22,074 nucleotides of DNA from Actinomycetes bacterium (GCA_021784205.1 JAJXTB010000031.1:1-22074), one strand, 5' to 3'; positions 1 through 9,139 are shown, counted from the first letter of the stretch. Made by a program: numbers and translations. Notes: generated from the letters alone by a model not told the origin.

Positions 1-858
1 GCACGGATGTTGGCGCGAATTGTGACGCCCACTGCGGGCGAGCTCATTCTCGAAGGCCGCAGCATCGCGCTGCGGGCCCAACGGACGCTGGACTACGCCG
101 CCCAGGTACAACTCGTTCTCCAGGATCCCTTCGCCTCGATGAATCCGGTGCACCCGGTGCGCCACAGCCTCGAGCGCCCGTTGCTCATCCACGGCGCGCA
201 CAAGTCCGAGGTTGGCGAACTCGCCCGGTCGGCGCTCGCTCGGGTCGCACTCGATCCGCCCGACCGATTCCTCGACCGCTACCCCCACGAGCTCTCGGGC
301 GGCCAACTCCAACGAGTTTCCATTGCGCGCGCCCTGTGCGTCCAGCCGTCGGTGTTGCTCGCTGACGAGCCCATCTCCATGCTCGACGTGTCGGTCCGCC
401 TGGGAATCCTCAACCTGCTGAAGGACCTAGCGGACCACGAGCACCTCGCCATCTTGTACATCACGCACGACATCGCGTCCGCAAGGTACCTCGCCGACGA
501 GACGATCGTCATGTACGCGGGCCAGGTTGTCGAGCAATCGCGCGGTACGGCGCTGATCGACCAGCCGACACATCCGTACACCCAACTCCTGATCGCCTCA
601 GTGCCAGACCCGTCGGGAGCGCAGCGCCTTGATCGAGACGCGAGCGAGAGTCGAACGTTCCTGCGCGCCGACGTTGGCTGCGCGTTTGCTCCGCGTTGTC
701 CCCACGCCACGCCACGCTGTCGCCAGGAAAGCCCGCCGTCGTTCGTGATCGGCGACGGTCACGTGTCACGGTGCTGGTTGCACGCCGACCACGCACCAAC
801 GTCGATCGACCTCATGACGCCAGAGCGCCAACGAGAGGGGGAATCTACGAAGAAATGA
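1..858 (+). CDS. Oligopeptide/dipeptide-type ABC importer ATPase, 5' end cut by window edge
   Basis: ATP-hydrolysing subunit of an Opp/Dpp-type importer, acting on the inner face of the membrane. The reading frame is open from base 1. The visible protein begins just after where the Walker A loop of this family lies, so the N-terminus is outside the window. Present are the Q-loop (VLQDPFASMNP), the ABC signature (LSGGQLQRVSIARAL), Walker B (VLLADEPISMLD) and the H-loop (ITHDIA). The C-terminal oligo_HPY extension typical of OppD/OppF and DppD/DppF is clear, with PTHPYTQLL and the cysteine-bearing CAFAPRCPHATPRC, which in relatives can hold an iron-sulfur cluster. The solute-binding protein starts about 150 bases downstream on the same strand. 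Position next to a glycosidase suggests a sugar cargo, but the family does not reveal the substrate. DppF/OppF type is favoured over OppD by the short spacing to the HPY motif; this is an inference. Confidence 0.93.
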   Translation, partial: ARMLARIVTPTAGELILEGRSIALRAQRTLDYAAQVQLVLQDPFASMNPVHPVRHSLERPLLIHGAHKSEVGELARSALARVALDPPDRFLDRYPHELSGGQLQRVSIARALCVQPSVLLADEPISMLDVSVRLGILNLLKDLADHEHLAILYITHDIASARYLADETIVMYAGQVVEQSRGTALIDQPTHPYTQLLIASVPDPSGAQRLDRDASESRTFLRADVGCAFAPRCPHATPRCRQESPPSFVIGDGHVSRCWLHADHAPTSIDLMTPERQREGESTKK

Positions 859-1012
859 CGATGAGCAGTTGATCGGTCACGTGCGCAACGTCGCGGTTGA
901 TCGAAAAGTGGCGCGAAGGTCCAACCGGCCCCGCGTCAGGCAATCAGGACCCACACGGTTCAAAAAGTCGTCGGCGAAGGCCGGCTGGACACTATCAATA
1001 TAAAGGATAGGC

Positions 1013-2680
1013 ATGTATAGAAAAGTAGGAGTTGCACTCACCGCCTTGTCGTGCTTGACGCTCGGCATAACGGCGGTATCTCTCGGCACCGCTTCGGCGA
1101 GCACCAGTTCGGTGATCACGCTCGAAGGTAACACCGGGGTCACCTTTACCAACAACTTCAACCCGTTTGATTCAAGTTCGTTCGCAACCCAGTTAAGTGT
1201 GCGATCGCTGGTGAACGAACCACTATTCGAATTCGACACGTTGAAGGCCAATACCCAGTATCCGTGGCTCGCCACCAGTTACGCGTGGGCCAACGGTGGT
1301 CGGACACTGACGTTCCAGTTGCGTAAGGGCGTGACGTGGAGTGACGGGCAGCCCTTCACCGCGGCCGATGTCGCGTACACGTTTGACCTCATCAACCGGG
1401 TACCGGCCGCGAATGTCTGGGGGGCGCCGACCATGGCCGCCAACGCCACGACGCACGGGAAGTACACGGTCGTGCTGCACTACCAGGCACCGGAGTATCT
1501 CAACATCACGTCGATTGCCGGCTCGGTGTTAATCGTTCCCCAGCACGTCTGGTCAAAGATCGCCAACCCGGCGACGGCCATCGTGACCCATCCAGTGGGT
1601 ACGGGGCCCTACGAATTGAGTAGCTACTCCTCGACCCTGGTCAAGTACAAGGTCAACCCGCACTACTGGGGTGGCAAGCCTGCGGCGAGCGGCGTTGACG
1701 TTCCCGCGTACTCGACCAATACCGCCGCCGCCACGGCCCTCGCGGATGGTCAGTTGACCTGGGCGGGCAATGACATCGCGAACGTCAACCAGATCTTCGT
1801 GAACAAGAACCCGCGAACGAATCACACGTTCTTCGCGCCCGGCAGCACGGTCACCCTGGAGTTCAACGTGACGGGCAACGGACCACTGAGCGACCCGGCC
1901 GTTCGTCAGGCGATCAGCGCCGGTATCGACCGGACCGCCCTCTCAGTCAAGGGTGAGACGGGCTACGAGAAGCCGGCGACGTCCTCGAGCGCTTTGATTC
2001 TGCCCAACCAGGCTTCGTACCTCAGCCCGAAGCTGAAGAATGACCTGTCGGCGCACGCGGACCCGGCGAAGGTCGCATCGATCCTGACTGCCGATGGTTA
2101 CGTGAAGGACTCCAACGGCTTCTACGCGAAGAACGGCAAGGAGATCCAGTTCTCGATCGAGGATCCGACGGCCTACTCCGACTACTACGCGGACTGTCAG
2201 CTGATCTCGAACGAGCTCCAGGCCGAGGGTATCGACGCCACCGTCGACGGCGTACAGGCATCGCAGTGGTACTCGGACTCGGCAACCGGTAACTTCCAGT
2301 CAATTATCCACTGGGGCAACGGCGGCTCGAGCCCCTACGTCCAGTACCAGAATTGGCTCGACTACACCCAGTCGGCACCGATCGGCTCGTCGGCCAACAG
2401 CGACTACGGGCGCTACAACTCCCCAGTCGCCCAGCAGGCGTTGACGACCTTGGCCACGACCAACCCGGCGAACAAGACCGGACTGGTGAAGGCGGTCCAG
2501 ACGCTCGAGAACCTGGTCTCCACCCAAGTTCCCGTGGCGCCGCTGCTCTACGGGGCGGACTGGGACGAGTATTCGACGGCCCACTTCACCGGCTTCGTCA
2601 CGCCGCAGAATCCCTACGCCGACCCGTCACCTGGTGACCCGCAGCTGCCCCTGATTCTGATGCGCCTGAAGAAGGCCTAA
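1013..2680 (+). CDS. ABC transporter substrate-binding protein, family 5 (SBP_bac_5)
   Basis: Extracytoplasmic solute receptor of an Opp/Dpp-type importer. The 555-residue length is usual for family 5. The N-terminus is a Sec-type signal peptide: MYRK, a hydrophobic core, and a likely signal peptidase I site in TASAS near residue 30. The domain hallmark LTFQLRKGVTWSDGQPF followed by TAADVAYTF is present, as are HPVGTGPYEL and the DPAVRQAISAGIDR segment seen across the family. The only cysteine near the signal core is in ALSC at residue 14; it fits a lipobox poorly, so membrane anchoring is uncertain. The start ATG is preceded by AAAGGA a few bases upstream. The gene follows the ABC ATPase and precedes a GH1 glycosidase, which suggests a role in oligosaccharide or beta-glucoside uptake, although most named relatives bind peptides. 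A strong hairpin follows the stop. Confidence 0.92.
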   Translation: MYRKVGVALTALSCLTLGITAVSLGTASASTSSVITLEGNTGVTFTNNFNPFDSSSFATQLSVRSLVNEPLFEFDTLKANTQYPWLATSYAWANGGRTLTFQLRKGVTWSDGQPFTAADVAYTFDLINRVPAANVWGAPTMAANATTHGKYTVVLHYQAPEYLNITSIAGSVLIVPQHVWSKIANPATAIVTHPVGTGPYELSSYSSTLVKYKVNPHYWGGKPAASGVDVPAYSTNTAAATALADGQLTWAGNDIANVNQIFVNKNPRTNHTFFAPGSTVTLEFNVTGNGPLSDPAVRQAISAGIDRTALSVKGETGYEKPATSSSALILPNQASYLSPKLKNDLSAHADPAKVASILTADGYVKDSNGFYAKNGKEIQFSIEDPTAYSDYYADCQLISNELQAEGIDATVDGVQASQWYSDSATGNFQSIIHWGNGGSSPYVQYQNWLDYTQSAPIGSSANSDYGRYNSPVAQQALTTLATTNPANKTGLVKAVQTLENLVSTQVPVAPLLYGADWDEYSTAHFTGFVTPQNPYADPSPGDPQLPLILMRLKKA

Positions 2681-2686
2681 ACCTCG

Positions 2687-2735
2687 CCCAGTGAGGGACC
2701 ACGCCACCTCCAGCCCGGCGCGGTCCCTCACTGGG
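2687..2735 (+). terminator. Strong stem-loop between the binding protein and beta-glucosidase genes
   Basis: Perfect 14-bp inverted repeat (2687-2700 and 2722-2735; CCCAGTGAGGGACC and its complement). After one mismatch a further four pairs (CGCC/GGCG) extend the stem inward. It begins six bases after the stop of the binding-protein gene and is followed by only two T residues, so it is either a U-poor terminator or an mRNA-stabilising hairpin that lowers readthrough into the glycosidase. Confidence 0.75.
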
Positions 2736-2782
2736 TTCCCCCATCGCACCTATCGAGACCCACAACAGGAGATTCATCAGCC

Positions 2783-4231
2783 GTGAGCGCCACCCGCAGT
2801 ACCCCTTCTGACTTAACCCGAGCGTTCCCACCCGACTTCTTGTGGGGAGCCGCCACCGCCGCGTACCAGATCGAAGGCGCGGCGACCCTCGACGGACGCG
2901 GCCCGTCCATTTGGGACACGTTCTGTCGTCAACCCGGTGCCGTGCTCAACGGCGACAACGGCGACGTGGCCTGTGACCACTACCACCGCGTGGACGAAGA
3001 CCTCGACCTGCTCGTGCGGCTCGGGGTTGGAACGTATCGATTCTCGGTGGCGTGGCCCCGGATTCAGCCAACTGGTCGAGGACCGGCGAACCAGCAGGGC
3101 ATCGACTTCTATCGACGCCTCGTCGACGGGCTACGTGACCGGGGCATCCAACCCACCGTCACGCTCTACCACTGGGATCTTCCTCAACCGCTCGAAGACG
3201 ACGGGGGATGGCGCGTACGAGACACCGCGGAACGATTCGCTGAGTACGTGGAGCTCGTCGCGGGCGCCCTCGGCGGTGACGTCGAGCGATGGATCACGCT
3301 CAATGAGCCGTGGTGCTCGTCCTGGCTCGGATACGGGTCGGGCGAACACGCCCCCGGACAGCGTGACATCGGCGCGGCCGCGGCGGCGAACCATCACCTC
3401 CTACTGGCCCACGGTCTGGCGGTACCGATCCTGCGTTCCATCGTCCCGTCGGCCACGGTCGGCGTCACGCTGAACCTCGGCGACCACCGGGCCGGGTCGA
3501 CGCACCCGCTCGACGTCGCTGCGGCACGGCGCGCGGACGGCAACCTCAACCGCCTCTTCCTAGACCCAATCTTCCACGGCCACTACCCCGAGGACATGCT
3601 CGAGCACTACGCCGCGGTCGAGCCGGGCTTCTCCGTGGTACGCGACGGCGACCTGGAACGGATTTCGCAGCCACTCGACTTTCTCGGTGTCAACTACTAC
3701 TTCCCATCCACCGTCGTCGACTCGTCGCGCGAGGCACAAGCGCGCGTCGCCGGCTTCGTGGTCGCGCGGAGCGAACAGTTCCCCGACTTGCACGTGCGCT
3801 CTCTCGAGACGCCAGGGCGTGATAAGACCGCGATGGACTGGGAGATCCAGGCGACCGGCCTCACGTCGCTGCTGGTGCGGATACGTGACGAATACACGCC
3901 GCTACCGATTTACATCACTGAGAACGGGGCAGCCTTCGACGACTACGTCGACCCGAATGGCGCGGTGGTCGACCAGAATCGCATCACGTACCTCCAAGAA
4001 CACATCTCGGCGGTGCACGACGCGATCGACGTCGGCGTCAACGTCCGGGGCTATTTCGTGTGGAGTCTGTTGGACAACTTCGAGTGGTCCTTTGGCTACT
4101 CGCGACGTTTCGGTATCGTGTGGGTCGATTTTCCCACCGGCACCCGACTGCCCAAGGCCAGTTACGCCTGGTACCGCGAGACCATCCGCACCAACGCCGT
4201 CGAGTACGCAACCTCGGTGGGTGGCGCCTGA
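2783..4231 (+). CDS. GH1 family beta-glucosidase
   Basis: Retaining beta-glycosidase that hydrolyses beta-glucosides or cello-oligosaccharides, probably cytoplasmic because no signal peptide is visible. At 482 residues it has normal GH1 length. The N-terminal signature FLWGAATAAYQIEGA is intact. The acid/base glutamate is in TLNEPW (Glu175) and the nucleophile in ITENGAAFDD (Glu380). The substrate-site motifs WDTFC, LYHWDLPQPL, FLGVNYY and SLLDNFEWSFGY are also present, so the enzyme should be active. The start is GTG, with AGGAG about 11 bases upstream. It lies downstream of an Opp-type ATPase and binding protein on the same strand, separated from them by a strong hairpin. Import of a glucoside followed by intracellular cleavage is the likely logic. 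Exact specificity (glucosidase, galactosidase or fucosidase) cannot be read from sequence alone. Confidence 0.96.
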   Translation: MSATRSTPSDLTRAFPPDFLWGAATAAYQIEGAATLDGRGPSIWDTFCRQPGAVLNGDNGDVACDHYHRVDEDLDLLVRLGVGTYRFSVAWPRIQPTGRGPANQQGIDFYRRLVDGLRDRGIQPTVTLYHWDLPQPLEDDGGWRVRDTAERFAEYVELVAGALGGDVERWITLNEPWCSSWLGYGSGEHAPGQRDIGAAAAANHHLLLAHGLAVPILRSIVPSATVGVTLNLGDHRAGSTHPLDVAAARRADGNLNRLFLDPIFHGHYPEDMLEHYAAVEPGFSVVRDGDLERISQPLDFLGVNYYFPSTVVDSSREAQARVAGFVVARSEQFPDLHVRSLETPGRDKTAMDWEIQATGLTSLLVRIRDEYTPLPIYITENGAAFDDYVDPNGAVVDQNRITYLQEHISAVHDAIDVGVNVRGYFVWSLLDNFEWSFGYSRRFGIVWVDFPTGTRLPKASYAWYRETIRTNAVEYATSVGGA

Positions 4232-4447
4232 GCGCCTCGGCGCCTTCGAGGTGTGGCGACGGTCTTCGCCGTTAGCGGGTTCAAGCGTCTTTGCTGCGGA
4301 CTTCTACCCCCGCGTTTGTGGCCGTCAGATCGGCACGGAGTCGGTGCCGGGTGATCGGGTAGGAAGCCGTAGCCGTGAACGACGCGTTGCCCGCGATGCG
4401 ATCAGGCCCCCGATGAACTCACTCGAGTGGTGCCACGACGCGATGCT

Positions 4448-4468
4448 CGACGTCGCGCCGCGACGTCG
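4448..4468. promoter_or_regulatory. Perfect 10-bp inverted repeat upstream of kdp, possible operator
   Basis: CGACGTCGCG and its exact complement are separated by a single C. Each arm itself contains the palindrome CGACGTCG. It lies about 110 bases before the first kdp-operon start codon, a plausible location for an activator such as KdpE. Nothing in it resembles the AT-rich KdpE site of E. coli, and GC-rich DNA makes such palindromes more likely by chance. Confidence 0.35.
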
Positions 4469-4566
4469 TCGGCGTGACTGCGGCGTGGAAATCCGAGCCG
4501 ACGGCGTGACGAGAACGTAAAAACAGCGATCACTGCGCCGCCGCGTTCGTAAGTTCGATTGCGGAC

Positions 4567-4573
4567 AAGGAGG
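4567..4573 (+). promoter_or_regulatory. Strong ribosome binding site of the first kdp-operon ORF
   Basis: AAGGAGG lies five bases before the GTG at 4579. It is the best Shine-Dalgarno match in this part of the window, and it is the main evidence that the 40-residue ORF in front of kdpF is translated. Confidence 0.75.
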
Positions 4574-4578
4574 CAGCT

Positions 4579-4701
4579 GTGCAGGACATCGTGTACGTCG
4601 CTGTGACCGTCGGATTCTTCTTCGTGATGAATCTGCTGGCGAAGGGATGTGAACGGCTGATCCACACCGACGTGGACGAGACGACCGAGAATCGGCGATG
4701 A
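4579..4701 (+). CDS. Small single-span membrane protein leading the kdp operon
   Basis: A 40-residue protein with a GTG start behind a near-perfect ribosome binding site. It has one hydrophobic segment (about residues 4-21) followed by KGCERLI and an acidic, polar tail. Its stop overlaps the kdpF start (ATGA), so it is translationally coupled to the potassium pump genes. From memory, short proteins with the same plan (an Asp near the start, a Phe-Phe membrane helix, then CERL or CDRL) sit just before kdpF in various bacteria and are usually left as hypothetical. I cannot verify that here. It could be an extra small subunit or a stabilising peptide of the Kdp complex. It is not KdpF itself, which follows directly. 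Confidence 0.75.
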   Translation: MQDIVYVAVTVGFFFVMNLLAKGCERLIHTDVDETTENRR

Positions 4702-4790
4702 ACTTCGACGACGCGATCTCGCTACTGGTGGCAGTTGCCACGGCGGCCTACCTCATCTACGCGCTGCTCTTCCCGGAGCACTTCTCGTGA
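4698..4790 (+). CDS. kdpF: KdpF, small subunit of the potassium-transporting ATPase
   Basis: A 30-residue single-span membrane peptide. In E. coli the roughly 29-residue KdpF binds at the edge of KdpA and stabilises the KdpFABC complex. The protein has the usual form: a short acidic start (MNFDDA), one hydrophobic helix, and the YLIYALLFPE ending, which resembles the Y-L-x-Y-A-L segment of known KdpF. The start overlaps the stop of the preceding small ORF and its own stop overlaps the kdpA GTG, so all three are coupled. It is identified by size, position and this motif; no long domain exists to test. Confidence 0.88.
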   Translation: MNFDDAISLLVAVATAAYLIYALLFPEHFS

Positions 4791-6499
4791 CCGTCAATGA
4801 CCTCGTTCAGCTGCTCGTGGTCGTGGCCGCCCTGGTCCTGACGGTACCGGTCATGGGCCGCTACATGGCGCGTGTCTACACGGGCGCGACGTCGCGCTTC
4901 GAACGCGTCTTTCGACCCGTCGAGGGCGTGATCTATCGCGCGAGCGGGGTGGACCCCGAGTCCGAACAGTCGTGGCGCGGGTATCTCACGAGTCTGCTCG
5001 CGTTTTCAGCGGTGTCGGTACTCGTGCTCTACGGGATTCAGCGACTTCAGGAGTGGCTTCCCCTCAACCCGGGCCACGTCGGTCTAGCGAGCGCGCCGCT
5101 CGCGTGGAATACCGCCGTGTCCTACGTGACCAATACCAATTGGCAGAACTACAGCGGCGAGACGGCGATGTCACTGTTCACGCAGATGGCGGGGCTTACG
5201 GTGCAGAACTTCGTGTCCGCCGCGGTCGGCATCGCGGTTGCCGTCGCGCTGTTGCGCGCACTATCACGGTCGCGCACGAAGACGCTGGGCAACTTCTGGA
5301 CCGACCTGGTGCGCGGTACGGTGCGCGTCCTGCTGCCGGTGGCGGTGCTGGCCGCGATCGTACTCGCCGCGAGTGGCGTCATTCAGAACCTGAACGCGCC
5401 GCAGGTGGTGCACACGGTCGTCGGCGCGCGCCAGCATCTTCCCGGGGGCGCCGTCGCCAGCCAAGAGGCGATCAAGCAGCTCGGTACCAACGGTGGCGGT
5501 TTCTTTAACGCCAACTCGGCACATCCATTCGAGAATCCCAACGGTTTCACGAATCTGTTCGAGATCTGGTTGATGTTGTTAATCCCGTTCTCCCTCGCAT
5601 GGACCTTTGGCGTCATGGTTGGTCGTCGACGCCAGGGTGTCGCCGTACTGGCGGCCATGGCCCTGCTGTGGATCGGTTCGGTGGTGCCGGCCATGGCTCT
5701 CGAAGCCCGCGGCAATCCACTGTTAGGAAGCGGCATCAATCAGCACACCAGCGCGACCGTCGTCGGGGGCAACATGACGGGTAAGGAGGTGCGCTTTGGC
5801 GCTGGTCCGTCCGCCCTCTTTAACGCCTCGGCGACGGCTACCTCCACGGGCGCGGTCAATTCGATGAGCGATAGCTACACCGCACTCGGCGGTGGCGTGT
5901 TGCTGGTCAACATGATGCTCGGCGAAGTCAGCCCCGGGGGAGTGGGTTCGGGACTCTACGGCATGCTGATTCTGGCAATCCTGTCGGTCTTCATTGCCGG
6001 CCTGATGGTGGGACGCACGCCTGAGTATTTGGGAAAGAAGGTCCAGGCGGCCGAGATGAAGCTCATCGGGCTCTACATCCTGATCGTTCCGGCCTGCGTG
6101 CTCGTGGCCACCGCGCTGAGCCTCGCCCTACCCTCGGTTCGCGCATCGCTACTCAATCACGGTGCCCACGGGCTCAGCGAGATGCTCTACGCCTTCACCT
6201 CGGCGTCGAACAACAACGGTTCGGCCTTTGCTGGGCTCAACGGCAATACAACGTTTCTCAATACTGCGTTGGGCGTCTGCATGCTGATCGGACGTTTCGC
6301 GCTCATCGTGCCGGTGATGGCGATCGCGGGTTCACTCGGTCGTAAGGGTCGGATACCCGATAGCGCCGGTACCCTGCGCACCGACACCGCACTCTTCACG
6401 ACGCTGCTCATCGGCGTGACCGTCATCGTGGTGGGTCTGACGTACTTTCCGGTGATCACGCTCGGTCCCATCGTCGAACACCTCGTCACGCACGCCTAG
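4787..6499 (+). CDS. kdpA: KdpA, potassium-binding channel-like subunit of Kdp ATPase
   Basis: Integral membrane subunit that selects and conducts K+ in the KdpFABC pump. At 570 residues it has normal length. The four selectivity-loop regions are recognisable: [33 protein letters not shown], the [19 protein letters not shown] loop followed by [12 protein letters not shown], and [15 protein letters not shown]. Many hydrophobic helices separate them, as expected for this member of the superfamily of K+ transporters. The start is a GTG that overlaps the kdpF stop. kdpB begins seven bases after the stop, with an AGGAG-type site spanning the kdpA stop. Nothing appears broken. Confidence 0.98.
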   Translation: MTVNDLVQLLVVVAALVLTVPVMGRYMARVYTGATSRFERVFRPVEGVIYRASGVDPESEQSWRGYLTSLLAFSAVSVLVLYGIQRLQEWLPLNPGHVGLASAPLAWNTAVSYVTNTNWQNYSGETAMSLFTQMAGLTVQNFVSAAVGIAVAVALLRALSRSRTKTLGNFWTDLVRGTVRVLLPVAVLAAIVLAASGVIQNLNAPQVVHTVVGARQHLPGGAVASQEAIKQLGTNGGGFFNANSAHPFENPNGFTNLFEIWLMLLIPFSLAWTFGVMVGRRRQGVAVLAAMALLWIGSVVPAMALEARGNPLLGSGINQHTSATVVGGNMTGKEVRFGAGPSALFNASATATSTGAVNSMSDSYTALGGGVLLVNMMLGEVSPGGVGSGLYGMLILAILSVFIAGLMVGRTPEYLGKKVQAAEMKLIGLYILIVPACVLVATALSLALPSVRASLLNHGAHGLSEMLYAFTSASNNNGSAFAGLNGNTTFLNTALGVCMLIGRFALIVPVMAIAGSLGRKGRIPDSAGTLRTDTALFTTLLIGVTVIVVGLTYFPVITLGPIVEHLVTHA

Positions 6500-6506
6500 G
6501 AGAGCC

Positions 6507-8549
6507 ATGAGTACCGTACCCGTAACGCGTTCTGGACTGCACCGGGATCCCGCCCTTCTGCGACGCGCGGGCGTCGAGGCGCTGCGCAAACTCGACCCGC
6601 GGTCGTTGGTGAGAAACCCCGTGATGTTCATTGTCGAGGTGGTGACCGTACTGGCCGGGTTCTTCTGGCTCAAGGACCTGCGCACGAGTACGAGCGCGAC
6701 CAACGTCTTCGCGGGCGTGACCGTCGCGTGGCTCGCGGTCACGGTGCTCTTCGCCAACTTTGCCGAGGCCGTCGCCGAAGGACGGGGGCGGGCCCAGGCC
6801 GACGCCCTGCGTCGTACGAGGGCCGACACCGTGGCTCGCGTGCGCCGTGACGGCGCGGTCGTCGCCACGCCGTCGGCCGAGTTGCGCATCGGCGACGTGT
6901 GCGAAGTCGGACCCGGCGAGATCATCCCGGGCGACGGCGAGATCATTGAAGGTATCGCGACCGTCGATGAGTCGGCGATCACGGGGGAGTCGGCCCCCGT
7001 GATTCGTGAGTCCGGGGGCGATCGCTCCGCGGTCACGGGTGGAACGCGTGTCCTGTCGGACTTCATCGTCGTGCGCATTACCTCGAATCCGGGCGAGACC
7101 TTCCTCGACCGCATGATCTCGCTCGTCGAAGGAGCGAGTCGCCAAAAGACGCCCAACGAGATCGCCCTCGACATCCTGTTGGCCGGGCTGAGTCTCGTCT
7201 TTGTCATCGTGATCGTGACCCTGCAGCCCCTGGCGGCGTACTCGCACGCGACGCAGTCGATCGTGGTGCTCGTCGCACTGTTCGTCTGCCTGATCCCGAC
7301 CACGATCGGCGCGCTGCTGAGCGCGATCGGTATAGCGGGTATGGACCGGCTCGTGCAGCGTAACGTGCTCGCCACGTCGGGGCGCGCCGTCGAGGCCGCG
7401 GGCGACTGCTCCACGCTCTTGCTCGACAAGACCGGCACAATCACGTTCGGCAATCGACGGGCCGTCGAGCTGATCCCCGTCGGCGGTGCCGAGGTCACGG
7501 CCCTCGCCGAGGCGGCCCTGTGGTCGAGCCTGTCCGACGAGACACCCGAGGGCCGCTCGATCGTGGAATTAGTTCGCGCAACGCACGAGGTCTCCGACGA
7601 ACTGCCCGGCGAGGCGACGCTCATCGCCTTTAGCGCTCACACGCGCATGAGCGGGGTCGACGTCGCGGGCCGCAGTATCCGTAAGGGTGCCGGTAGCGCG
7701 GTACTGGCCTGGACCGAGTCTCTTGGCATCGCCACCCCCGCCGATCTCGCGGGTGTCATCGAGTCGATTAGCGCCGAGGGTGGAACACCATTGGTGGTCG
7801 CCGACGCGAACCGGCTTCTCGGGGTAGTGCATCTGAAGGACGTGGTGAAACCGGGAATGGCCGAGCGCTTCGCGCAGTTGCGCGCGATGGGGATTCGAAC
7901 GGTGATGATCACCGGGGATAACCCGCTTACCGCGCGAGCCATCGCGGGTGAGGCGGGCGTGGACGACTTCCTCGCGGAGGCGACGCCCGAGGACAAGATG
8001 AACCTGATTCGCCGCGAGCAGGCCGGTGGACACTTGGTCGCGATGACCGGCGACGGGACCAACGACGCCCCGGCCCTCGCCCAAGCCGACGTGGGCGTGG
8101 CGATGAACTCGGGCACCCAGGCCGCGAAGGAGGCGGGCAACATGGTCGACCTCGATTCGGATCCGACGAAACTCATCGACATCGTCGAGATCGGAAAGCA
8201 ACTGCTCATCACGCGGGGCTCACTGACGACGTTTTCGATCACGAACGACATCGCGAAGTTCTTCGCCATCGTGCCGGCGATGTTCGTGACGCAGTTTCCC
8301 GCGCTGCGCACCCTGAACGTGATGCATCTCTCCAGTCCCCACTCAGCCATACTCTCGGCGGTCATCTTCAACGCCCTCGTCATCGTCGCCTTGATCCCGT
8401 TGGCCCTGCGCGGCGTGCGATTTCGCGCCGCGGGCGCGTCGACGATCCTGCGGCGAAACCTCCTGATCTACGGTGTCGGGGGAGCAGTGATGCCCTTCGT
8501 CGGCATCAAACTCATCGACCTCATCGTCACCGCGCTGGGGGTGCGGTGA
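6507..8549 (+). CDS. kdpB: KdpB, P-type ATPase subunit of Kdp
   Basis: Catalytic subunit that couples ATP hydrolysis to K+ uptake. The 680-residue protein has the P-type order: actuator domain with TGES at residues 159-162, phosphorylation motif [11 protein letters not shown] with Asp307, nucleotide-binding domain, [14 protein letters not shown], and the hinge [20 protein letters not shown]. Both Ser162 (the inhibitory phosphorylation site in E. coli) and Asp307 fall at the E. coli numbers, so the N-terminal two-fifths aligns without net gaps. The membrane-proximal stretch [17 protein letters not shown] is typical of KdpB. The stop overlaps the kdpC start. Confidence 0.99.
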   Translation: MSTVPVTRSGLHRDPALLRRAGVEALRKLDPRSLVRNPVMFIVEVVTVLAGFFWLKDLRTSTSATNVFAGVTVAWLAVTVLFANFAEAVAEGRGRAQADALRRTRADTVARVRRDGAVVATPSAELRIGDVCEVGPGEIIPGDGEIIEGIATVDESAITGESAPVIRESGGDRSAVTGGTRVLSDFIVVRITSNPGETFLDRMISLVEGASRQKTPNEIALDILLAGLSLVFVIVIVTLQPLAAYSHATQSIVVLVALFVCLIPTTIGALLSAIGIAGMDRLVQRNVLATSGRAVEAAGDCSTLLLDKTGTITFGNRRAVELIPVGGAEVTALAEAALWSSLSDETPEGRSIVELVRATHEVSDELPGEATLIAFSAHTRMSGVDVAGRSIRKGAGSAVLAWTESLGIATPADLAGVIESISAEGGTPLVVADANRLLGVVHLKDVVKPGMAERFAQLRAMGIRTVMITGDNPLTARAIAGEAGVDDFLAEATPEDKMNLIRREQAGGHLVAMTGDGTNDAPALAQADVGVAMNSGTQAAKEAGNMVDLDSDPTKLIDIVEIGKQLLITRGSLTTFSITNDIAKFFAIVPAMFVTQFPALRTLNVMHLSSPHSAILSAVIFNALVIVALIPLALRGVRFRAAGASTILRRNLLIYGVGGAVMPFVGIKLIDLIVTALGVR

Positions 8550-9139
8550 TGCGGCGGGTCATTCGCGCTGCGCTCGCGATGCTGTTCAGCCTCAGTGTGC
8601 TGACGGGGATCGCTTATCCCCTCGCGCTGACCGGGCTCGCGCAGGCGACAATGTCCGGCCGGGCCAACGGATCGCTCCTCTACCTTCGCGGGCACGCGGT
8701 TGGTTCGGCGCTGATCGGTCAAGCCTTCACCACTGCGGCCGGTCAGCCGCTGGCGCAGTACTTCCAATCCCGTCCGAGCGCGGCGAACTACAACGCCCTC
8801 GCCTCGGGGGGCACGAACCTCGGTCCGTCCAATCCCGTGTTGCTTCGAAGCGTCGCCCGACTGGCCCGCGCCTACCGCGTCTTCAATGGGTTGCCCCCGG
8901 GAACACCGGTGCCCGTCGACGCGGTCACCACGTCGGGCTCGGGTCTCGACCCGGACATCTCGATCGCCAATGCGCTGCTGCAGGTGCCGCGTGTCGCAGC
9001 GGCGCGACACCTCAGTCGCACCCTCGTCCGATCCCTGGTCACGCGCTACACCCAACGTCGCATCCTGGGTATCCTGGGTGAGCCGGCGGTCAACGTGCTC
9101 GAGCTGAACTTGGCGCTCGACCGGCTCCGTCGGCATTAG
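8546..9139 (+). CDS. kdpC: KdpC, accessory subunit of Kdp ATPase
   Basis: Single-span periplasmic-type subunit that stabilises the complex and has been proposed to raise ATP affinity. The protein has 197 residues, one N-terminal membrane helix (about 10-30, containing [14 protein letters not shown]), and the family blocks [33 protein letters not shown], and [17 protein letters not shown]. Either GTG (8546) or the adjacent ATG (8549) could be the start; both overlap the kdpB stop. It ends ten bases before kdpD, with AGGAGG at its own stop serving kdpD. Confidence 0.97.
   Translation: MMRRVIRAALAMLFSLSVLTGIAYPLALTGLAQATMSGRANGSLLYLRGHAVGSALIGQAFTTAAGQPLAQYFQSRPSAANYNALASGGTNLGPSNPVLLRSVARLARAYRVFNGLPPGTPVPVDAVTTSGSGLDPDISIANALLQVPRVAAARHLSRTLVRSLVTRYTQRRILGILGEPAVNVLELNLALDRLRRH

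Larger units (their letters stand above)
4232..4578. other. Intergenic region upstream of the kdp operon
   Basis: No convincing gene. The first bases carry self-complementary GGCGCC runs just after the glycosidase stop, but no clear terminator. The stretch probably holds the kdp promoter. A 21-base palindrome lies at 4448-4468. I looked for a c-di-AMP (ydaO-type) riboswitch, which precedes kdp in some Gram-positive bacteria, and could not match its conserved blocks. The best ribosome binding site is AAGGAGG at 4567-4573. Confidence 0.5.

Noticed and set aside
868..903. Direct repeat GTTGATCG (868-875 and 896-903) before the binding-protein gene
   Set aside because: Eight bases, two copies and no further structure; could be an operator but not supportable alone.
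4232..4578. c-di-AMP (ydaO-type) riboswitch before kdp
   Set aside because: GCCGGGTGATCGGGTAGGAA near 4347 looked suggestive, but the conserved paired blocks and flanking motifs of that riboswitch could not be aligned. A covariance-model search would be decisive.
6332..7624. Long minus-strand open frame of 430 codons opposite kdpA/kdpB
   Set aside because: It lies opposite the certain kdpA and kdpB genes, has Ser/Arg/Thr-rich low-information sequence and matches no family. GC-rich codon bias creates such antisense frames.
9061..9081. Tandem repeat of ATCCTGGGT within kdpC
   Set aside because: Two copies only, in frame, encoding Ile-Leu-Gly twice; ordinary coding sequence.
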